A stretch of 64,000 nt of DNA from positions 368,541 through 432,540 of the forward strand of contig NZ_MRDM01000010.1 of the NCBI RefSeq assembly GCF_002008165.1, given 5' to 3'. Both the position numbers and the translations under genes were made by a program. Position 1 is the stretch's first letter, and each line of letters starts with the position of its first letter. Under the pieces are notes generated by a model. The model was given only the letters and a program-made list of their open reading frames with translations. It ran no database searches and was not told where the DNA came from. Origin of the DNA: Rhizobium laguerreae. GTDB lineage: Bacteria; Pseudomonadota; Alphaproteobacteria; Rhizobiales; Rhizobiaceae. Below, in pieces: positions 46,654 to 56,751 of the stretch.

Positions 46654-46706
46654 GAAGATAAGCCGATTGATGGCTCTAATCAAGAGACTTGTACTCAAGA
46701 AATGCC

Positions 46707-46818
46707 AGAACAGGATGATTTTAGGCCCGTTAGCATAAAATCTGAATCCTGTTCTACATTATATAGTTAGAGCATGATGTCGTCCGAAAACCGCTCATAC
46801 TTTTCGGCATCATGCTCT
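46707..46818. repeat. RIME-type composite repeat, copy 1
   Basis: Two palindromes: AGAACAGGAT ... ATCCTGTTCT (46707-46755) and AGAGCATGATG ... CATCATGCTCT (46769-46818) with inner CCGAAAA/TTTTCGG. Total 112 bases. Length and two-palindrome structure fit the Rhizobium-specific intergenic mosaic elements (RIME, about 108 bases). It runs into the stop codon of the usp gene. Confidence 0.75.
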
Positions 46819-47308
46819 AGCAAAGGGCATCGATTTCCTCGTTGGTCAGCGTATCCGGCAGCACGGTGACCGGGATCGGAAACGCCGCCGCGCGACCGGC
46901 AACCGAGGAAACCAGCGGCCCTGGACCTTCCTTCGCCGAACCGGCGGCCAGAACCAGGATCGCTACATCGCGGTCTTCCTCGATCACGGCGTTGATCTGT
47001 TCGGCAGCGCCGCCCTCGCGGATGACGACCTCGGGCTCGATGCCGATGGTCTCGCGCACGATCTGGGCGATCTTGGCAACCACCGCCTCGGCCTCCTCAC
47101 GCGCTTCGGCCCGCATGATCTCTTCGACGCCGAGCCATTGCTGGAAATCCCCGTCGGGGATCACATAGAGCAGCACCAGCCCGCCATTGGAATTCTTCGC
47201 GCGCCGGCCGGCATAATGAACGGCGCGTTGGCATTCGGGTGTACCGTCGATCACTGCCATGAATTTGCGGCGGTGACCTTCGAGCCGTGAGAGTCGCTTC
47301 GATACCAT
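46817..47308 (-). CDS. Universal stress protein, UspA family
   Basis: A 163-residue UspA-domain protein: FMAVIDGTPECQRAVHYAGR at the start of the fold and the ending VVSSVAGRAAAFPIPVTVLP. The glycine-rich ATP loop G2xG9x(S/T) is only partly kept (LAAGSAKEGPGPLVSSVAG), so nucleotide binding is uncertain. Single gene between trpS and a RIME element. Confidence 0.88.
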   Translation of the reverse strand: MVSKRLSRLEGHRRKFMAVIDGTPECQRAVHYAGRRAKNSNGGLVLLYVIPDGDFQQWLGVEEIMRAEAREEAEAVVAKIAQIVRETIGIEPEVVIREGGAAEQINAVIEEDRDVAILVLAAGSAKEGPGPLVSSVAGRAAAFPIPVTVLPDTLTNEEIDALC

Positions 47309-47415
47309 GGCGCGGACTCTGACACCCGAAGCGGAAAATATGCAAGTCCAGTTTTTTCCGTGATGCCCCAGAAGAAATCCTCTTCTACCGCGACAGGGAG
47401 AAGAGGAGATCTATC

Positions 47416-48480
47416 TCAATAGAGGAAGCCGATGATGTCGCGCACCTGGCGCATGGTCACCTCGGCGCGTGCCCTTGCGCGTTCGCCGCCCTTGCGCAGG
47501 ATCGCGTCGATATGGCTGGTATCATCCATCAGCCGGCGCATTTCGCCGGTGATCGGCGCGAGCACGTTGATTGCCAGCTCGACCAGCGCCGGCTTGAAGA
47601 TGGAGAATTGCTGACCGCCGAATTCGGCGAGCACGTCTGCCTTCGACTTATCGGCGAGTGCGGCATAGATCGCCACCAGATTGTCGGCTTCCGGACGGCC
47701 CTGCAGCCCGTCGATCTCGCTCGGCAAACCGTCCGGATCGGTCTTGGCCTTGCGGATCTTCTTCGAGATCGCGTCCTCGTCGTCCATCAGGTTGATGCGC
47801 GAGAGATCGGAGGGGTCCGACTTCGACATTTTCTTGGTGCCGTCGCGCAGCGACATGACGCGCGGCGCCGGCCCGCCGATCAACGGCTCGACCATCGGGA
47901 AATAGGCATGCACCGGCTCGTTGCCGACGGTGATGTCGACGCCGTAGCCGGTCCTGCTGATATGCTCGGCATAGTCGAGGTTGAACTTCATCGCGATGTC
48001 GCGGGCAAGCTCCAGATGCTGCTTCTGGTCCTCACCAACAGGCACATGGGTGGCGCGATAGACGAGAATGTCGGCGGCCATCAGGCTCGGATAGGCGTAG
48101 AGCCCGAGCGAGGCCTGCTCGCGGTCCTTGCCGGCCTTGTCCTTGAACTGCGTCATCCGGTTCATCCAACCGATGCGGGCGACGCAGTTGAAGATCCAGG
48201 CGAGTTCGGCATGCTGCGGCACGGCCGACTGATTGAAGACGATATGTTTTTCCGGATCGATGCCGGCGGCGATGAAGGCGGCGGCGATCGAGCGCGTCTG
48301 GCTCGGCATGTCCTCATGCACGAGCTGGGCGGTGAGCGCATGCATGTCGACGACGCAGTAGATGCAGTCATTGCCTTCCTGCAGCGCCACGAACCGGCGG
48401 ATCGCGCCGAGATAATTGCCGAGATGCAGATTGCCGGTCGGCTGCACGCCGGAGAATACGAGTTTCTTGAATTCGTTCAT
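47416..48480 (-). CDS. trpS: Tryptophanyl-tRNA synthetase
   Basis: A 354-residue class I synthetase. The HIGH-like motif is [11 protein letters not shown] at 15-25 and KMSKSDPSD is the second ATP motif; [18 protein letters not shown] is typical of the family. GAGGA precedes the ATG at 48480. Full length. Confidence 0.97.
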   Translation of the reverse strand: MNEFKKLVFSGVQPTGNLHLGNYLGAIRRFVALQEGNDCIYCVVDMHALTAQLVHEDMPSQTRSIAAAFIAAGIDPEKHIVFNQSAVPQHAELAWIFNCVARIGWMNRMTQFKDKAGKDREQASLGLYAYPSLMAADILVYRATHVPVGEDQKQHLELARDIAMKFNLDYAEHISRTGYGVDITVGNEPVHAYFPMVEPLIGGPAPRVMSLRDGTKKMSKSDPSDLSRINLMDDEDAISKKIRKAKTDPDGLPSEIDGLQGRPEADNLVAIYAALADKSKADVLAEFGGQQFSIFKPALVELAINVLAPITGEMRRLMDDTSHIDAILRKGGERARARAEVTMRQVRDIIGFLY

Positions 48481-48609
48481 GTCGTCCTCAATAGGCTGGT
48501 GGAGGGCCCACGCTGTCACAGTTTAAATTGCTGCAGAATGCAGCAGGGCTTTTCGCCATGTTGTTAACGCCGCGGCTTATGCACGGGCAACCGGTCGCAA
48601 TCAAGGGGT

Positions 48610-49008
48610 TCAGGCGGCAGTGTGCTGGATCAGATCGAAAGTGTTGCCGTAGGGATCCGCAAACACCGCCACCGTGCCGTAAACCTCATGACGCGGCTCT
48701 TCCAGAAAGCGCACGCCGACTGCCAGCATCGCGGCATGGTCGCGGGCGAAATCGTCGGTCTTCAGAAAGAAGCCGACACGGCCGCCGGTCTGATTGCCAA
48801 TGGCCGCGCGCTGCGTCTCGTCTGCCGCCTGCGCCAGCAGAAAGGCGGCTCCATCCCCACCCCTTGGCTTCACCACCACCCAGCGCTTGCCCTCCGGCTG
48901 TAGCTCGTCCTGCAGGCAGTCGAAACCGAGACCATCGCAGTAAAAAGCCTTGGCGCGGTCGTAATCGTCGACCACGAGGGTGACGAGAAAAAGAGACTGG
49001 ATCGTCAT
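48610..49008 (-). CDS. VOC-family protein
   Basis: A 132-residue glyoxalase-fold protein: LFLVTLVVDDYDRAKAFYCD, then GRVGFFLKTDD and the ending FADPYGNTFDLIQH with the last metal ligand position. Similar to proteins annotated as lactoylglutathione lyase-like, but no catalytic assignment is possible. GAGGCAGC lies before the ATG. Confidence 0.83.
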   Translation of the reverse strand: MTIQSLFLVTLVVDDYDRAKAFYCDGLGFDCLQDELQPEGKRWVVVKPRGGDGAAFLLAQAADETQRAAIGNQTGGRVGFFLKTDDFARDHAAMLAVGVRFLEEPRHEVYGTVAVFADPYGNTFDLIQHTAA

Positions 49009-49196
49009 GTGCTGCCTCGCGTTTGAGATGTTTATTCCAGTTGTGAGCGGCAATTCCCCGGCTTTTAAGCCGAATTGATCAGCCGCCTTACTCATAATTG
49101 AGTATAAAATTTCACAAAAAAGCTTTTTTTGAACCGAAAATCCTGCGCCTGGTGCCGGCGCCGTTGGGGTCGCTGGGATAGCCGATCGGAGCGACC

Positions 49197-49625
49197 ATGC
49201 AGAACGCAATTTTGCTCGCCATGGCAGGCCTTTTCGCCCTACAATCAGCAACGGCTGCCGTCGGTCAAGACATGAAAAGGCATGCCATTCATCTTCCAAA
49301 ACCTCAGGCACGTCTCGCCTACACGGTCCAGACCGTCAGCGTTCGTGCCAGCTGTTTTCCAGGGCGCCTGCGAGCGATCCTGTCGCATATCGCCGCGAAG
49401 ACCGGGCGACGCCCGGTGATAACCTCTGGCCACAGGCCGCATCCCCGCCGCCATGGCTCCCTGCATGGAAAATGCCTGGCGGCCGATTTCAGGATGCCCG
49501 GCCTGTCGGAGCGCACGATCATTGCTGCCGCAAGAAGCGCGCCGGGCATCGGCGGCATCGGCAGCTATTGCAACGGCATCATTCATGTCGACGTCGGACC
49601 GCAGCGACGATGGGTGGATTGCTGA
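49197..49625 (+). CDS. Secreted M15-type peptidase domain protein (YcbK-like)
   Basis: A 142-residue protein with a signal peptide (about 1-23) and a zinc D,D-peptidase M15_3 fold: TSGHR (77-79), HGSLHGKCLAADF with His90 and Asp97, and IIHVDVG with His130 and Asp132, the metal and catalytic ligands. It probably trims peptidoglycan in the periplasm. It is short but the core domain is complete. No partner genes are near. Confidence 0.78.
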   Translation: MQNAILLAMAGLFALQSATAAVGQDMKRHAIHLPKPQARLAYTVQTVSVRASCFPGRLRAILSHIAAKTGRRPVITSGHRPHPRRHGSLHGKCLAADFRMPGLSERTIIAAARSAPGIGGIGSYCNGIIHVDVGPQRRWVDC

Positions 49626-49707
49626 AGAATCATGCGGTCCGCCTTTTCCCATTCCGGTTTAAGGATCGCCGATTCAGGGGCGGCGAAAAGACCTGCCGCG
49701 ACCAACT

Positions 49708-50328
49708 CTATTGGCCGCTCCGTGGCGTCACCGCCACCCGCAAGAGGCGCATGAATAGTTTTGTATCGTCATCGAGGCTGGAACCATTCCATTGCGCGTG
49801 TTTGATCCCATCCATTGCAGCCATCATGATATTGGCCAGTTGATGAGGCGAGGCCTGCAGTGGTTCGAGATCGATTTCCGTGGCTTCCGCAGCGGCATTC
49901 AGCGTCTGTGTCAGCATAGTCAATAGCCGTGTCCGCGCGTCGAGCGTGATATCCGCAGCCAAGGCCATATTGGCGGCAAACAGTTCTTCTGCATCGGAAC
50001 TGCCGCCAAAAGGGGCGATTAACTCCCGCTGAAACACTGCTATGGCCATTTCCATGCGGTCAAACGCGTTCCCCTGTCCTGCCAGAGCCGCTCCCACCTC
50101 ATCCAATGCGCGAGTATGCGCCCGCATCGAGCCGGCTCGGAAAAGCTCTTCCTTGCTGTTGAAACTCAGATAGAGCGATGCTCGCGAAATACCTGCGGCG
50201 CGCGCAATGTCGGCCATGGACGTCTTGCGAAAGCCGAAACGCACGAACACCGGCAGGGCGGCATCCAGGATTTGGGCGATTTTTCGATCAGTCTGCGTCA
50301 TTTGGACAGACTGGCATTTTGTGACCAT
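49708..50328 (-). CDS. TetR/AcrR-family transcriptional regulator
   Basis: A 206-residue regulator with the N-terminal helix-turn-helix (about 15-60: ILDAALPVFVRFGFRKTSMA, DIARAAGISRASLYLSFNSK). The C-terminal ligand domain is family-typical but not informative. It is divergent from a reductase gene at 50410, its likely target. No clear ribosome site lies before either possible ATG (50328 or 50301). Confidence 0.87.
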   Translation of the reverse strand: MVTKCQSVQMTQTDRKIAQILDAALPVFVRFGFRKTSMADIARAAGISRASLYLSFNSKEELFRAGSMRAHTRALDEVGAALAGQGNAFDRMEMAIAVFQRELIAPFGGSSDAEELFAANMALAADITLDARTRLLTMLTQTLNAAAEATEIDLEPLQASPHQLANIMMAAMDGIKHAQWNGSSLDDDTKLFMRLLRVAVTPRSGQ

Positions 50329-50344
50329 TCTGTCAAAAGACGAG

Positions 50345-50369
50345 TAGACAAATAATGTATACCTGTCTA
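50345..50369. promoter_or_regulatory. TAGACA/TGTCTA inverted repeat between tetR and reductase gene
   Basis: TAGACA (50345-50350) and TGTCTA (50364-50369) are inverted with a 13-base spacer. GACAG/CTGTC sequences also flank the tetR start (50307-50336). The arrangement suits a TetR operator controlling both divergent genes. Confidence 0.4.
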
Positions 50370-50409
50370 AGTCGATGAAGGCGCATCGGTGCGCAGTCAG
50401 GAGATACCC

Positions 50410-51492
50410 ATGAGTATCACGTCAGATAATTCTAATGGCGCCAACGTACTGGTGACCGGCATTGGCGGATTTCTCGCAGGCCACATTGCCTTGCAGTTGC
50501 TCAAGCAGGGGTATCGGGTCAGAGGAAGCCTGCGCAGCATCGGTACAAGCGCTGCGACGGTCGGTCTGCTTGGAGCGCACACTGACGGGCAACTGCAAAA
50601 CCTCAGTCTGGTGCAGGCCGATCTTGATAGCGATGGCGGTTGGGCTGCGGCTGTCGAAGGATGCGACTATGTCATTCACACCGCATCGCCTTTCCCTCCG
50701 GGATATCCTGAAAATGAGAATGCACTGATCCAGACAGCCCGCGATGGTGCGTTGCGCGTGCTTCGCGAGGCGCATCGGGCACGGGTCAAACGTGTGGTTC
50801 TGACATCCTCTGTAGCTGCCACCAACCATGGCGACGGGCGGGCGCCCTTTACCGAAGAGAATTGGACCGACCCGGAAAGCCCGCGGGCGACGCCCTATTA
50901 CAAATCCAAGACGCTGACTGAGCGGGCCGCCTGGGCCTTTGCTCATGAAGTCGGGCTCGATCTGGCCGTGATCAATCCAAGCACGATCCTCGGGCCGTTG
51001 CTCGGGCCGAATTTCGGGACGTCTGTTGGATTGATCCACCATTTGATGACGGGACGATTCAACGGTATCCCGCGCTTTGGCTTCTCCGTCGTGGATGTGC
51101 GCGATACCGCCGATGCCCATATTCGAGCGATGACCAATCCTGCTGCCAGCCGCCAACGGTTCATCATCGGTGGACGGTTTTTCTGGCTCAAGGACCTTGT
51201 GGCCATTCTTGCCCATTCCTTTCCCGACCATGCCTCCCGCCTGCCGTCAGGCGAAGTCTCTGACGAGATCGTCAGGGTCATGGCGCAATCCGACCCAGAT
51301 GCACGAACCATTGTTCATGAGCTCAATCGCGACCTCAGTGTCAGTGCAGCAAAAGCCCACCGCGTCCTCGGGTGGCGCTCACGTCCAGATGAGCAATGCA
51401 TCCGCGCCAGCGCCCAAAGCCTCATCGACTTGGGATTGGTGCCGACCTCGAATGGAGAACCGGCAACGCGACGGCCAGTGACTGCATCATAG
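50410..51492 (+). CDS. NAD-dependent epimerase/dehydratase, dihydroflavonol-reductase-like
   Basis: A 360-residue extended SDR. The nucleotide motif is VTGIGGFLAGHIA (about 17-29), catalytic Ser in VVLTSSVAAT and the Tyr-Lys pair in PYYKSKTLTERAAW; NPSTILGPLLGPNFGTSV is typical of the aldehyde/dihydroflavonol reductase group. GGAG lies before the ATG at 50410. It probably reduces a small aldehyde or ketone, under control of the divergent TetR protein. Confidence 0.85.
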   Translation: MSITSDNSNGANVLVTGIGGFLAGHIALQLLKQGYRVRGSLRSIGTSAATVGLLGAHTDGQLQNLSLVQADLDSDGGWAAAVEGCDYVIHTASPFPPGYPENENALIQTARDGALRVLREAHRARVKRVVLTSSVAATNHGDGRAPFTEENWTDPESPRATPYYKSKTLTERAAWAFAHEVGLDLAVINPSTILGPLLGPNFGTSVGLIHHLMTGRFNGIPRFGFSVVDVRDTADAHIRAMTNPAASRQRFIIGGRFFWLKDLVAILAHSFPDHASRLPSGEVSDEIVRVMAQSDPDARTIVHELNRDLSVSAAKAHRVLGWRSRPDEQCIRASAQSLIDLGLVPTSNGEPATRRPVTAS

Positions 51493-51527
51493 CCGCCGCC
51501 TATGCCGAGAGAATTAACCGATCCTTG

Positions 51528-51635
51528 GAACAGGATGATTTCAGGCCGGTCGATCTTAGATAGAATCCTGTTATAAATCAAATTGTTAGAGCACGATGTC
51601 GTCCGAAAGCCGCCGAGGCTTTCGGCATCATGCTC
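51528..51635. repeat. RIME-type composite repeat, copy 2
   Basis: The same two-palindrome element as at 46707: GAACAGGATGATT ... AATCCTGTT, then GAGCACGATG ... CATCATGCTC with inner CCGAAAGCC/GGCTTTCGG-like arms. Length 108 bases. It lies between the reductase gene and the SnoaL-like gene. Confidence 0.75.
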
Positions 51636-51657
51636 CGGCTTCAATTGGAGAACGGAC

Positions 51658-52062
51658 ATGACAATCCCGACCGTCGACGCATCCCCATTGGCCAGAGAGG
51701 CCAACCTTCTTCGCGAAACGGAGCGCGCGAGGCTGCGTGCCCTGATCAACGCCGATATGGTTCGGGCACGACAGCTTCACGCTCCGGACTTCCAGCTGAT
51801 AACGCCAATCGGTGCCGCGCTTTCAAAGGAAGAATATCTAGGTGCGATCGCCTCCGGGCAGATCAAATACCTGACCTGGCAGCCCGCTGACATTGCCGTG
51901 CGGCTTTATGACGGTGTCGCCGTTCTTCGGTATCGCGCTCAGCTGGAGGTCGTCTTCGGCGGCCACAAAGTCGCCCTCAACGACTACTGGCACACCGACA
52001 CTTATGAGCGGCATGACGAACGATGGATGGTTGTCTGGTCGCAAGCCACAGCCATCAAGTAG
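51658..52062 (+). CDS. SnoaL/NTF2-like (DUF4440) protein
   Basis: A 134-residue protein of the NTF2-like superfamily: ETERARLRALINADMVRARQ, LHAPDFQLITPIGAALSKEE, and the sheet ending YERHDERWMVVWSQATAI. Such cone-shaped domains serve as small-molecule isomerases or binding proteins; nothing identifies a ligand. GGAGAACGGAC lies before the ATG at 51658. It is 165 bases after the reductase gene with a RIME element between, so co-transcription is uncertain. Confidence 0.78.
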   Translation: MTIPTVDASPLAREANLLRETERARLRALINADMVRARQLHAPDFQLITPIGAALSKEEYLGAIASGQIKYLTWQPADIAVRLYDGVAVLRYRAQLEVVFGGHKVALNDYWHTDTYERHDERWMVVWSQATAIK

Positions 52063-52088
52063 CCAGAGTCACGGTGGTACGACTGGCC

Positions 52089-53669
52089 TCACCCGTCCTT
52101 TGCCGGCGCCGGCTTGCGGTTCAGATTGCGTCGGATCATGCCGAGATTTGCCCCGCCGACCAGGAAAGCGGCGGCGAAATAAATCAGCATGGCGATTGCA
52201 ATCAGCAGCCCGAGGGTGCCGACCTTGGTGAGGAGCGGCGCGCCGGAGGCGAGCCAGGGTGCAAAGTACTGCTTGAGGAGGACGATGGCCGCCCCCATGA
52301 CGGCCGCAGCGACGATCAGCAGGGCGGTGCGCTTTGCCAGCGCCCATTCCCATGTCAGGTGGCCACGGCGCAAAAGCGTGGCAAACAGCAGCACGGTGCT
52401 GATCCAGCCGGCCGTGGCTTCGGCAACGGCGATGCCGGGCGCGCCCATATAGGGAAAGAGGGTGAGCGCCGTAGCGCAATTGGTCGCGACCGCGATGGCC
52501 GAAAAACGCATCGGCGTCTTGGTATCCTCGCGGGCATAGAAGCCGGGCTGCAGCGCTTTGATCAGCACGAAGGCCGGCAGGCCGATGCCGTAAATCGCCA
52601 GGATCGAGCCGACGACGGCGGTGTTTTCCTGATGAAAGGCGCCGCGCTCATAGAGCACGCGGATGATCTCGTCGGAGAGGATCCAGAGCGCGAAAGCGGC
52701 GGGGATCGTCAGGAACAGCACGAATTCGATCGAGCGGTTCTGCAGGTTTCCGGCCTCGCGCAGGTTGCCGCCCTTCAGCGCCCGGGCAAGTTCGGGTAAA
52801 AGCACCACGCCGACGGCGACGCCGACGACGCCGAGCGGCAGCTGATAGATGCGATCGGCATATTGCAGCGCTGCGATCGCGCCGTCGCGGGACGAAGCAA
52901 TCGCCTGGCCGATCAGCTGGTTGATCTGGGTGATGCCGCCGGTCACCGCCGCCGGCACCGCCAAGATCAGCAGCCGCTTGACATTCGCAGTCATCTTCGG
53001 GAAGCGGAAGCCGATGCTCATGCCGGCTGCAAGCACGCCGACATAGACGACGGCGAGCTGCAGGACGCCGGCGGCAAGAACGCCCCAGGAGAGGTACCAC
53101 GCCGTCGCCAGCGGATCGGCGCCGGTATAGAGCGCATAAAGCAGCGCTCCGATCATCACCACGTTGAGGAAGACGGGCGCGATGGCGGCGGCGAAGAAAT
53201 GATGCAGCGAATTCAGCATGCCGCTCATCATCGCCGTCAGCGACATGCACATCAGATAGGGAAACATCACCGCCGCCATGCGGATCGTGATCGAGAATTT
53301 TTCGGGATCGTCGGCAAAGCCCGGCGCGATGACGAAGCGCACCAAGAGCGGCATGGCAAGCTCCATCACGATGGTGATGAGGAGCAGCACCGAAAACAGC
53401 ACGCCGAACACTTCTTCGGAAAAGCGCTTGGCGCCATCCGTGCCGTTCGCCTCGATCTCCTTGGCAAAGAGCGGCACGAAGGCGGCGTTGAAGGCGCCCT
53501 CGGCAAACAGCCGGCGGAAGAGATTCGGAAAGCGGAAGGCGGCGTAAAAGACATCGGCCATCGGTCCGGTGCCGAGCGCCGCAGCCATCAGCGTTTCGCG
53601 GGCGAAGCCGAAGATGCGGCTGCCGAGGGTGGCGCCGCCGACGGTCGCGAATTTCTTGACCAGGCTCAT
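52089..53669 (-). CDS. murJ: Lipid II flippase MurJ
   Basis: A 526-residue polytopic membrane protein (about 14 segments) of the MOP superfamily that moves lipid II across the inner membrane for peptidoglycan synthesis. N-terminal family signature: GSRIFGFARETLMAAALGTG, FRFPNLFRRLFAEGAFNAAF. Further segments such as QLPLGVVGVAVGVVLLPELA agree. It follows glnD on the same strand, 38 bases downstream. Confidence 0.96.
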   Translation of the reverse strand: MSLVKKFATVGGATLGSRIFGFARETLMAAALGTGPMADVFYAAFRFPNLFRRLFAEGAFNAAFVPLFAKEIEANGTDGAKRFSEEVFGVLFSVLLLITIVMELAMPLLVRFVIAPGFADDPEKFSITIRMAAVMFPYLMCMSLTAMMSGMLNSLHHFFAAAIAPVFLNVVMIGALLYALYTGADPLATAWYLSWGVLAAGVLQLAVVYVGVLAAGMSIGFRFPKMTANVKRLLILAVPAAVTGGITQINQLIGQAIASSRDGAIAALQYADRIYQLPLGVVGVAVGVVLLPELARALKGGNLREAGNLQNRSIEFVLFLTIPAAFALWILSDEIIRVLYERGAFHQENTAVVGSILAIYGIGLPAFVLIKALQPGFYAREDTKTPMRFSAIAVATNCATALTLFPYMGAPGIAVAEATAGWISTVLLFATLLRRGHLTWEWALAKRTALLIVAAAVMGAAIVLLKQYFAPWLASGAPLLTKVGTLGLLIAIAMLIYFAAAFLVGGANLGMIRRNLNRKPAPAKDG

Positions 53670-53707
53670 CCGTTTGGGCTCATGCGTGGGGACTCATGCG
53701 TTCAAGA

Positions 53708-56614
53708 TCATATGGGGGAACCGGCCTTCTTTTCGCTGGCAGGCGGGGTCCGGGCGGTGGCAGCGGGTGCGATGATGCCGGAGGGCATGCGCTCGCGCAG
53801 CTCGTCTTCTTCCTCGGCCATGACGGCCTTCATCCGGGCGGTGATGTTGGCGCGCTTGCTGTCGCCTGATATTTTCTGGCCGACCAGATCAGTGACGTAG
53901 AAGGTGTCGATCACCTTCTCGCCGAAGGTGGTGATGCGCGCCGACTGGATGTCGAGCGACAAATCGGAAAGGACGGCGGTGATCTCCGACAGCAGTCCCG
54001 GCCGGTCGAGGCATTCGACTTCGATGACCGTGAACTTGTTCGACAGGCTGTTGGTGATGTTGACCGAAGGCGGAATGACGAAGGCCTTGCTCTTCTTTCG
54101 GTTGCGCGCGCGTGTGGCGATGACCTCGGGCAGGCGCTTGCGGCCGGACAGCACGTCCTCGATCATCCGGCCGATCGTCGCGGCCCGGCGCAGCTCGTCG
54201 GCATCGTCGGTAAATTCGCGGCTGACATGAATCGTGTCGAGCGCCCGTCCGTCCGATGTCGTGAAGATCTGGGCGTCGACGATGTTGGCCCCGGCCGCGG
54301 CACAGGCGCCGGCAATGACCGCGAGCAGTCGCGGATGGTCGGGCGACAGCACGGTGATCTCGGTGATCGCGTGGAAACTGTCGGTGCGCACCGTCGTGGC
54401 GAGCGCCTGACCCGCTCTATCCGTCTGGCGGATGAAATGGGCATGGCGGATCTGGTCTTCCAGCGGCACGGAGAGCAGATAGGGCTGGTAGTGCAGCTTG
54501 GTATAGATGTTGCGGTCTTTCTGGCTCCAGTCCGCGAGTGCGGCCCGCAGCGCGTCGGCGGCGGCATTGGCCCGCTCCTTGCGGGAGACCTCCGAAAAGC
54601 CGCCAGCGAGCAGCAGCTCGGTCTCATAATAGAGCGTGCGCAGCAACTGACCCTTCCAGCCGTTCCACACACCCGGACCGACGGCGCGGATATCGCAGAT
54701 CGTCAGGATCAAGAGCATCTTCAGCCGGTCGAGAGACTGCACGCGGTCGGCGAAATCGGTGATTGTCTTGCGGTCGGTGAGGTCGCGGGTCTGCGCCACC
54801 ATCGACATGGTCAGATGTTCTTCGATCAGCCAGACGACGATTTCCGTTTGCTTCTGCGACAGGCCGAAGCGGGCGCAGAGCTTGCGGGCGACGCGGGCGC
54901 CGGCGATCGAATGATCCTCCTGGCGGCCCTTGGCAATGTCGTGGAGGAGAACGGCGAGATAAAGCGCCTCGCGGTCCTCGATGCCGGGCATCAGCTTGTT
55001 GGCGAGCGGATGCAGATCCTCCGCGCGCCCCTTGTCGATCTCGGAGAGAATGTCGACTGTGCGGATCAGATGTTCGTCGACCGTATAGTGGTGATACATA
55101 TTGAATTGCATCATCGCGACGATCTTGCCGAATTCGGGGATGAAACGGCCGAGCACGCCGGCCTCGTTCATCCGGCGCAGGATGAGCGCCGGATCCCGCT
55201 TCGACGTCAGGATCGACAGGAACAGGCGGTTGGCCTCGTCGTTTTCGCGCAGGTCGTTGTCGATCAAAGCCAGAGAACGGGTGACGCGTTTCAGCGCGTC
55301 CGGGTGGAATTCCAGCCCGTTGATGTCGGCGACGTGGAAGAGCCGGATGATGTTGACGGGATCGCGCTTGAAGACTTCGGGGTCGGCCAGCGCGATGCGG
55401 CCGCGGTCTTCGACGAATTCGACGCTGCCGGCGATCTTGCGGTTGCGATGGGTGAAGCGGCTGATGACGCCGGTGAGGCCCGGGATCGACTTCGCCTGCT
55501 GGTCTTCGAGCGCAGCGCACAGGATGCGCGTGAGATCGCCGACATCCTTGGCGACGAGGAAATAGTGTTTCATGAAGCGCTCGACGGCCGAAAGTCCCGG
55601 GCGGGTGTGATAGCCGAAAGCTTCGGCTATCTCGCGCTGGATATCGAAGGACAGGCGCTCCTCGGCCTTGCCGGTCAGGAAGTGCATATGGCAGCGCACC
55701 GCCCAGAGAAAATCGTCGGCTTTCTCAAGCAGGCGGTATTCGTGCTTGGAGAGCACCCCGAGCTTGACCAACTCCGCCTGGTCCCGCACGTGATAATAAT
55801 ATTTCGAGATCCAGAACAGCGTGTGCAGGTCGCGAAGCCCGCCCTTGCCTTCCTTGACGTTCGGTTCGACGAGATAACGCGTATCGCCCGCCTTGCGGTG
55901 GCGCTCGTCGCGCTCGGCAAGCTTGGCGGCGATGAATTCCGGCCCGGTGCCGGTGACGATCTCCTTGTCGAACCGGGTCTCGAGCTCGGTCTCCAGCCGC
56001 TGCAGACCGCAGATGTAGCGCATTTCCAGGATGGCGGTGCGGATCGTCATGTCGGACTTGGAAAGCGCAATGCATTCCTCCACCGTGCGGGTGGCGTGAC
56101 CGACCTTGAAGCCCATGTCCCAGAGCACGTAGAGCATGAATTCGACCGCCTTGTGCGTCTCTTCCGCCGGCCTCGGCAGGAAGAGGAACAGCAGGTCGAT
56201 ATCGGAGCCCGGCGCCAGCGTGTCGCGGCCGTAGCCGCCGACGGCGGTGACCGCGAACTTGTCCTTCTGCTGCGGAAAGATATGGGCGGTGGCGAAATTG
56301 TAGAGGACGGTGGTGATCTGATCCTGCAGCCAGGAAATCCGGTAGGCGCAATTGAGCCCGCCGCCATCGGCCATCAGTGCGGCGCGCGCCTTCTGCCGGC
56401 CTTCGATGCTCGCCTTCTTCAGCACCGCCAGAAGATCGGCGCGCAGGACGTCGGGCCGGTTGCGGTTGGCCTCGGCAACGGCATCACATTGCTTCTGCAA
56501 GAGCTCGACGTCGAGGATATTGGAGAAATCGAGGTCGCGCATCGCTGTCGCCGGGGCGGTTTCCTGTTCATGCCGGACTGCCGGTTCACGGCCTGCCGCT
56601 TGTTTCGTCTGCAT
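53708..56614 (-). CDS. glnD: Bifunctional uridylyltransferase/uridylyl-removing enzyme GlnD
   Basis: A 968-residue nitrogen sensor that modifies PII proteins according to glutamine. The nucleotidyltransferase site is [20 protein letters not shown] (about 125-145), the HD phosphohydrolase part has [15 protein letters not shown], and two ACT domains at the C-terminus begin [18 protein letters not shown] and [18 protein letters not shown]. The start ([10 protein letters not shown]) has a long non-conserved leader before the first conserved helix. It lies between murJ and a small unknown gene after mutS. Confidence 0.97.
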   Translation of the reverse strand: MQTKQAAGREPAVRHEQETAPATAMRDLDFSNILDVELLQKQCDAVAEANRNRPDVLRADLLAVLKKASIEGRQKARAALMADGGGLNCAYRISWLQDQITTVLYNFATAHIFPQQKDKFAVTAVGGYGRDTLAPGSDIDLLFLFLPRPAEETHKAVEFMLYVLWDMGFKVGHATRTVEECIALSKSDMTIRTAILEMRYICGLQRLETELETRFDKEIVTGTGPEFIAAKLAERDERHRKAGDTRYLVEPNVKEGKGGLRDLHTLFWISKYYYHVRDQAELVKLGVLSKHEYRLLEKADDFLWAVRCHMHFLTGKAEERLSFDIQREIAEAFGYHTRPGLSAVERFMKHYFLVAKDVGDLTRILCAALEDQQAKSIPGLTGVISRFTHRNRKIAGSVEFVEDRGRIALADPEVFKRDPVNIIRLFHVADINGLEFHPDALKRVTRSLALIDNDLRENDEANRLFLSILTSKRDPALILRRMNEAGVLGRFIPEFGKIVAMMQFNMYHHYTVDEHLIRTVDILSEIDKGRAEDLHPLANKLMPGIEDREALYLAVLLHDIAKGRQEDHSIAGARVARKLCARFGLSQKQTEIVVWLIEEHLTMSMVAQTRDLTDRKTITDFADRVQSLDRLKMLLILTICDIRAVGPGVWNGWKGQLLRTLYYETELLLAGGFSEVSRKERANAAADALRAALADWSQKDRNIYTKLHYQPYLLSVPLEDQIRHAHFIRQTDRAGQALATTVRTDSFHAITEITVLSPDHPRLLAVIAGACAAAGANIVDAQIFTTSDGRALDTIHVSREFTDDADELRRAATIGRMIEDVLSGRKRLPEVIATRARNRKKSKAFVIPPSVNITNSLSNKFTVIEVECLDRPGLLSEITAVLSDLSLDIQSARITTFGEKVIDTFYVTDLVGQKISGDSKRANITARMKAVMAEEEDELRERMPSGIIAPAATARTPPASEKKAGSPI

Positions 56615-56751
56615 GCGCTATAGCCCCTTTGCCCGGCGATTGACACGGGCCTTCATACTGCAAGAACCTTTAAATTTGGCGAAATGGTGTTGGTTCGCCG
56701 CAAGAGAGGCGAGGGCGCTTTGACGCAAGGCGCCGGCTATCTCGGAAATCG

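Noticed and set aside
54227..56623. A 798-codon open frame opposite glnD, and other long antisense frames (27580-29799, 35421-36806)
   Set aside because: They mirror well-recognised genes on the other strand, lack family motifs and ribosome sites, and arise from the high GC content at third positions.
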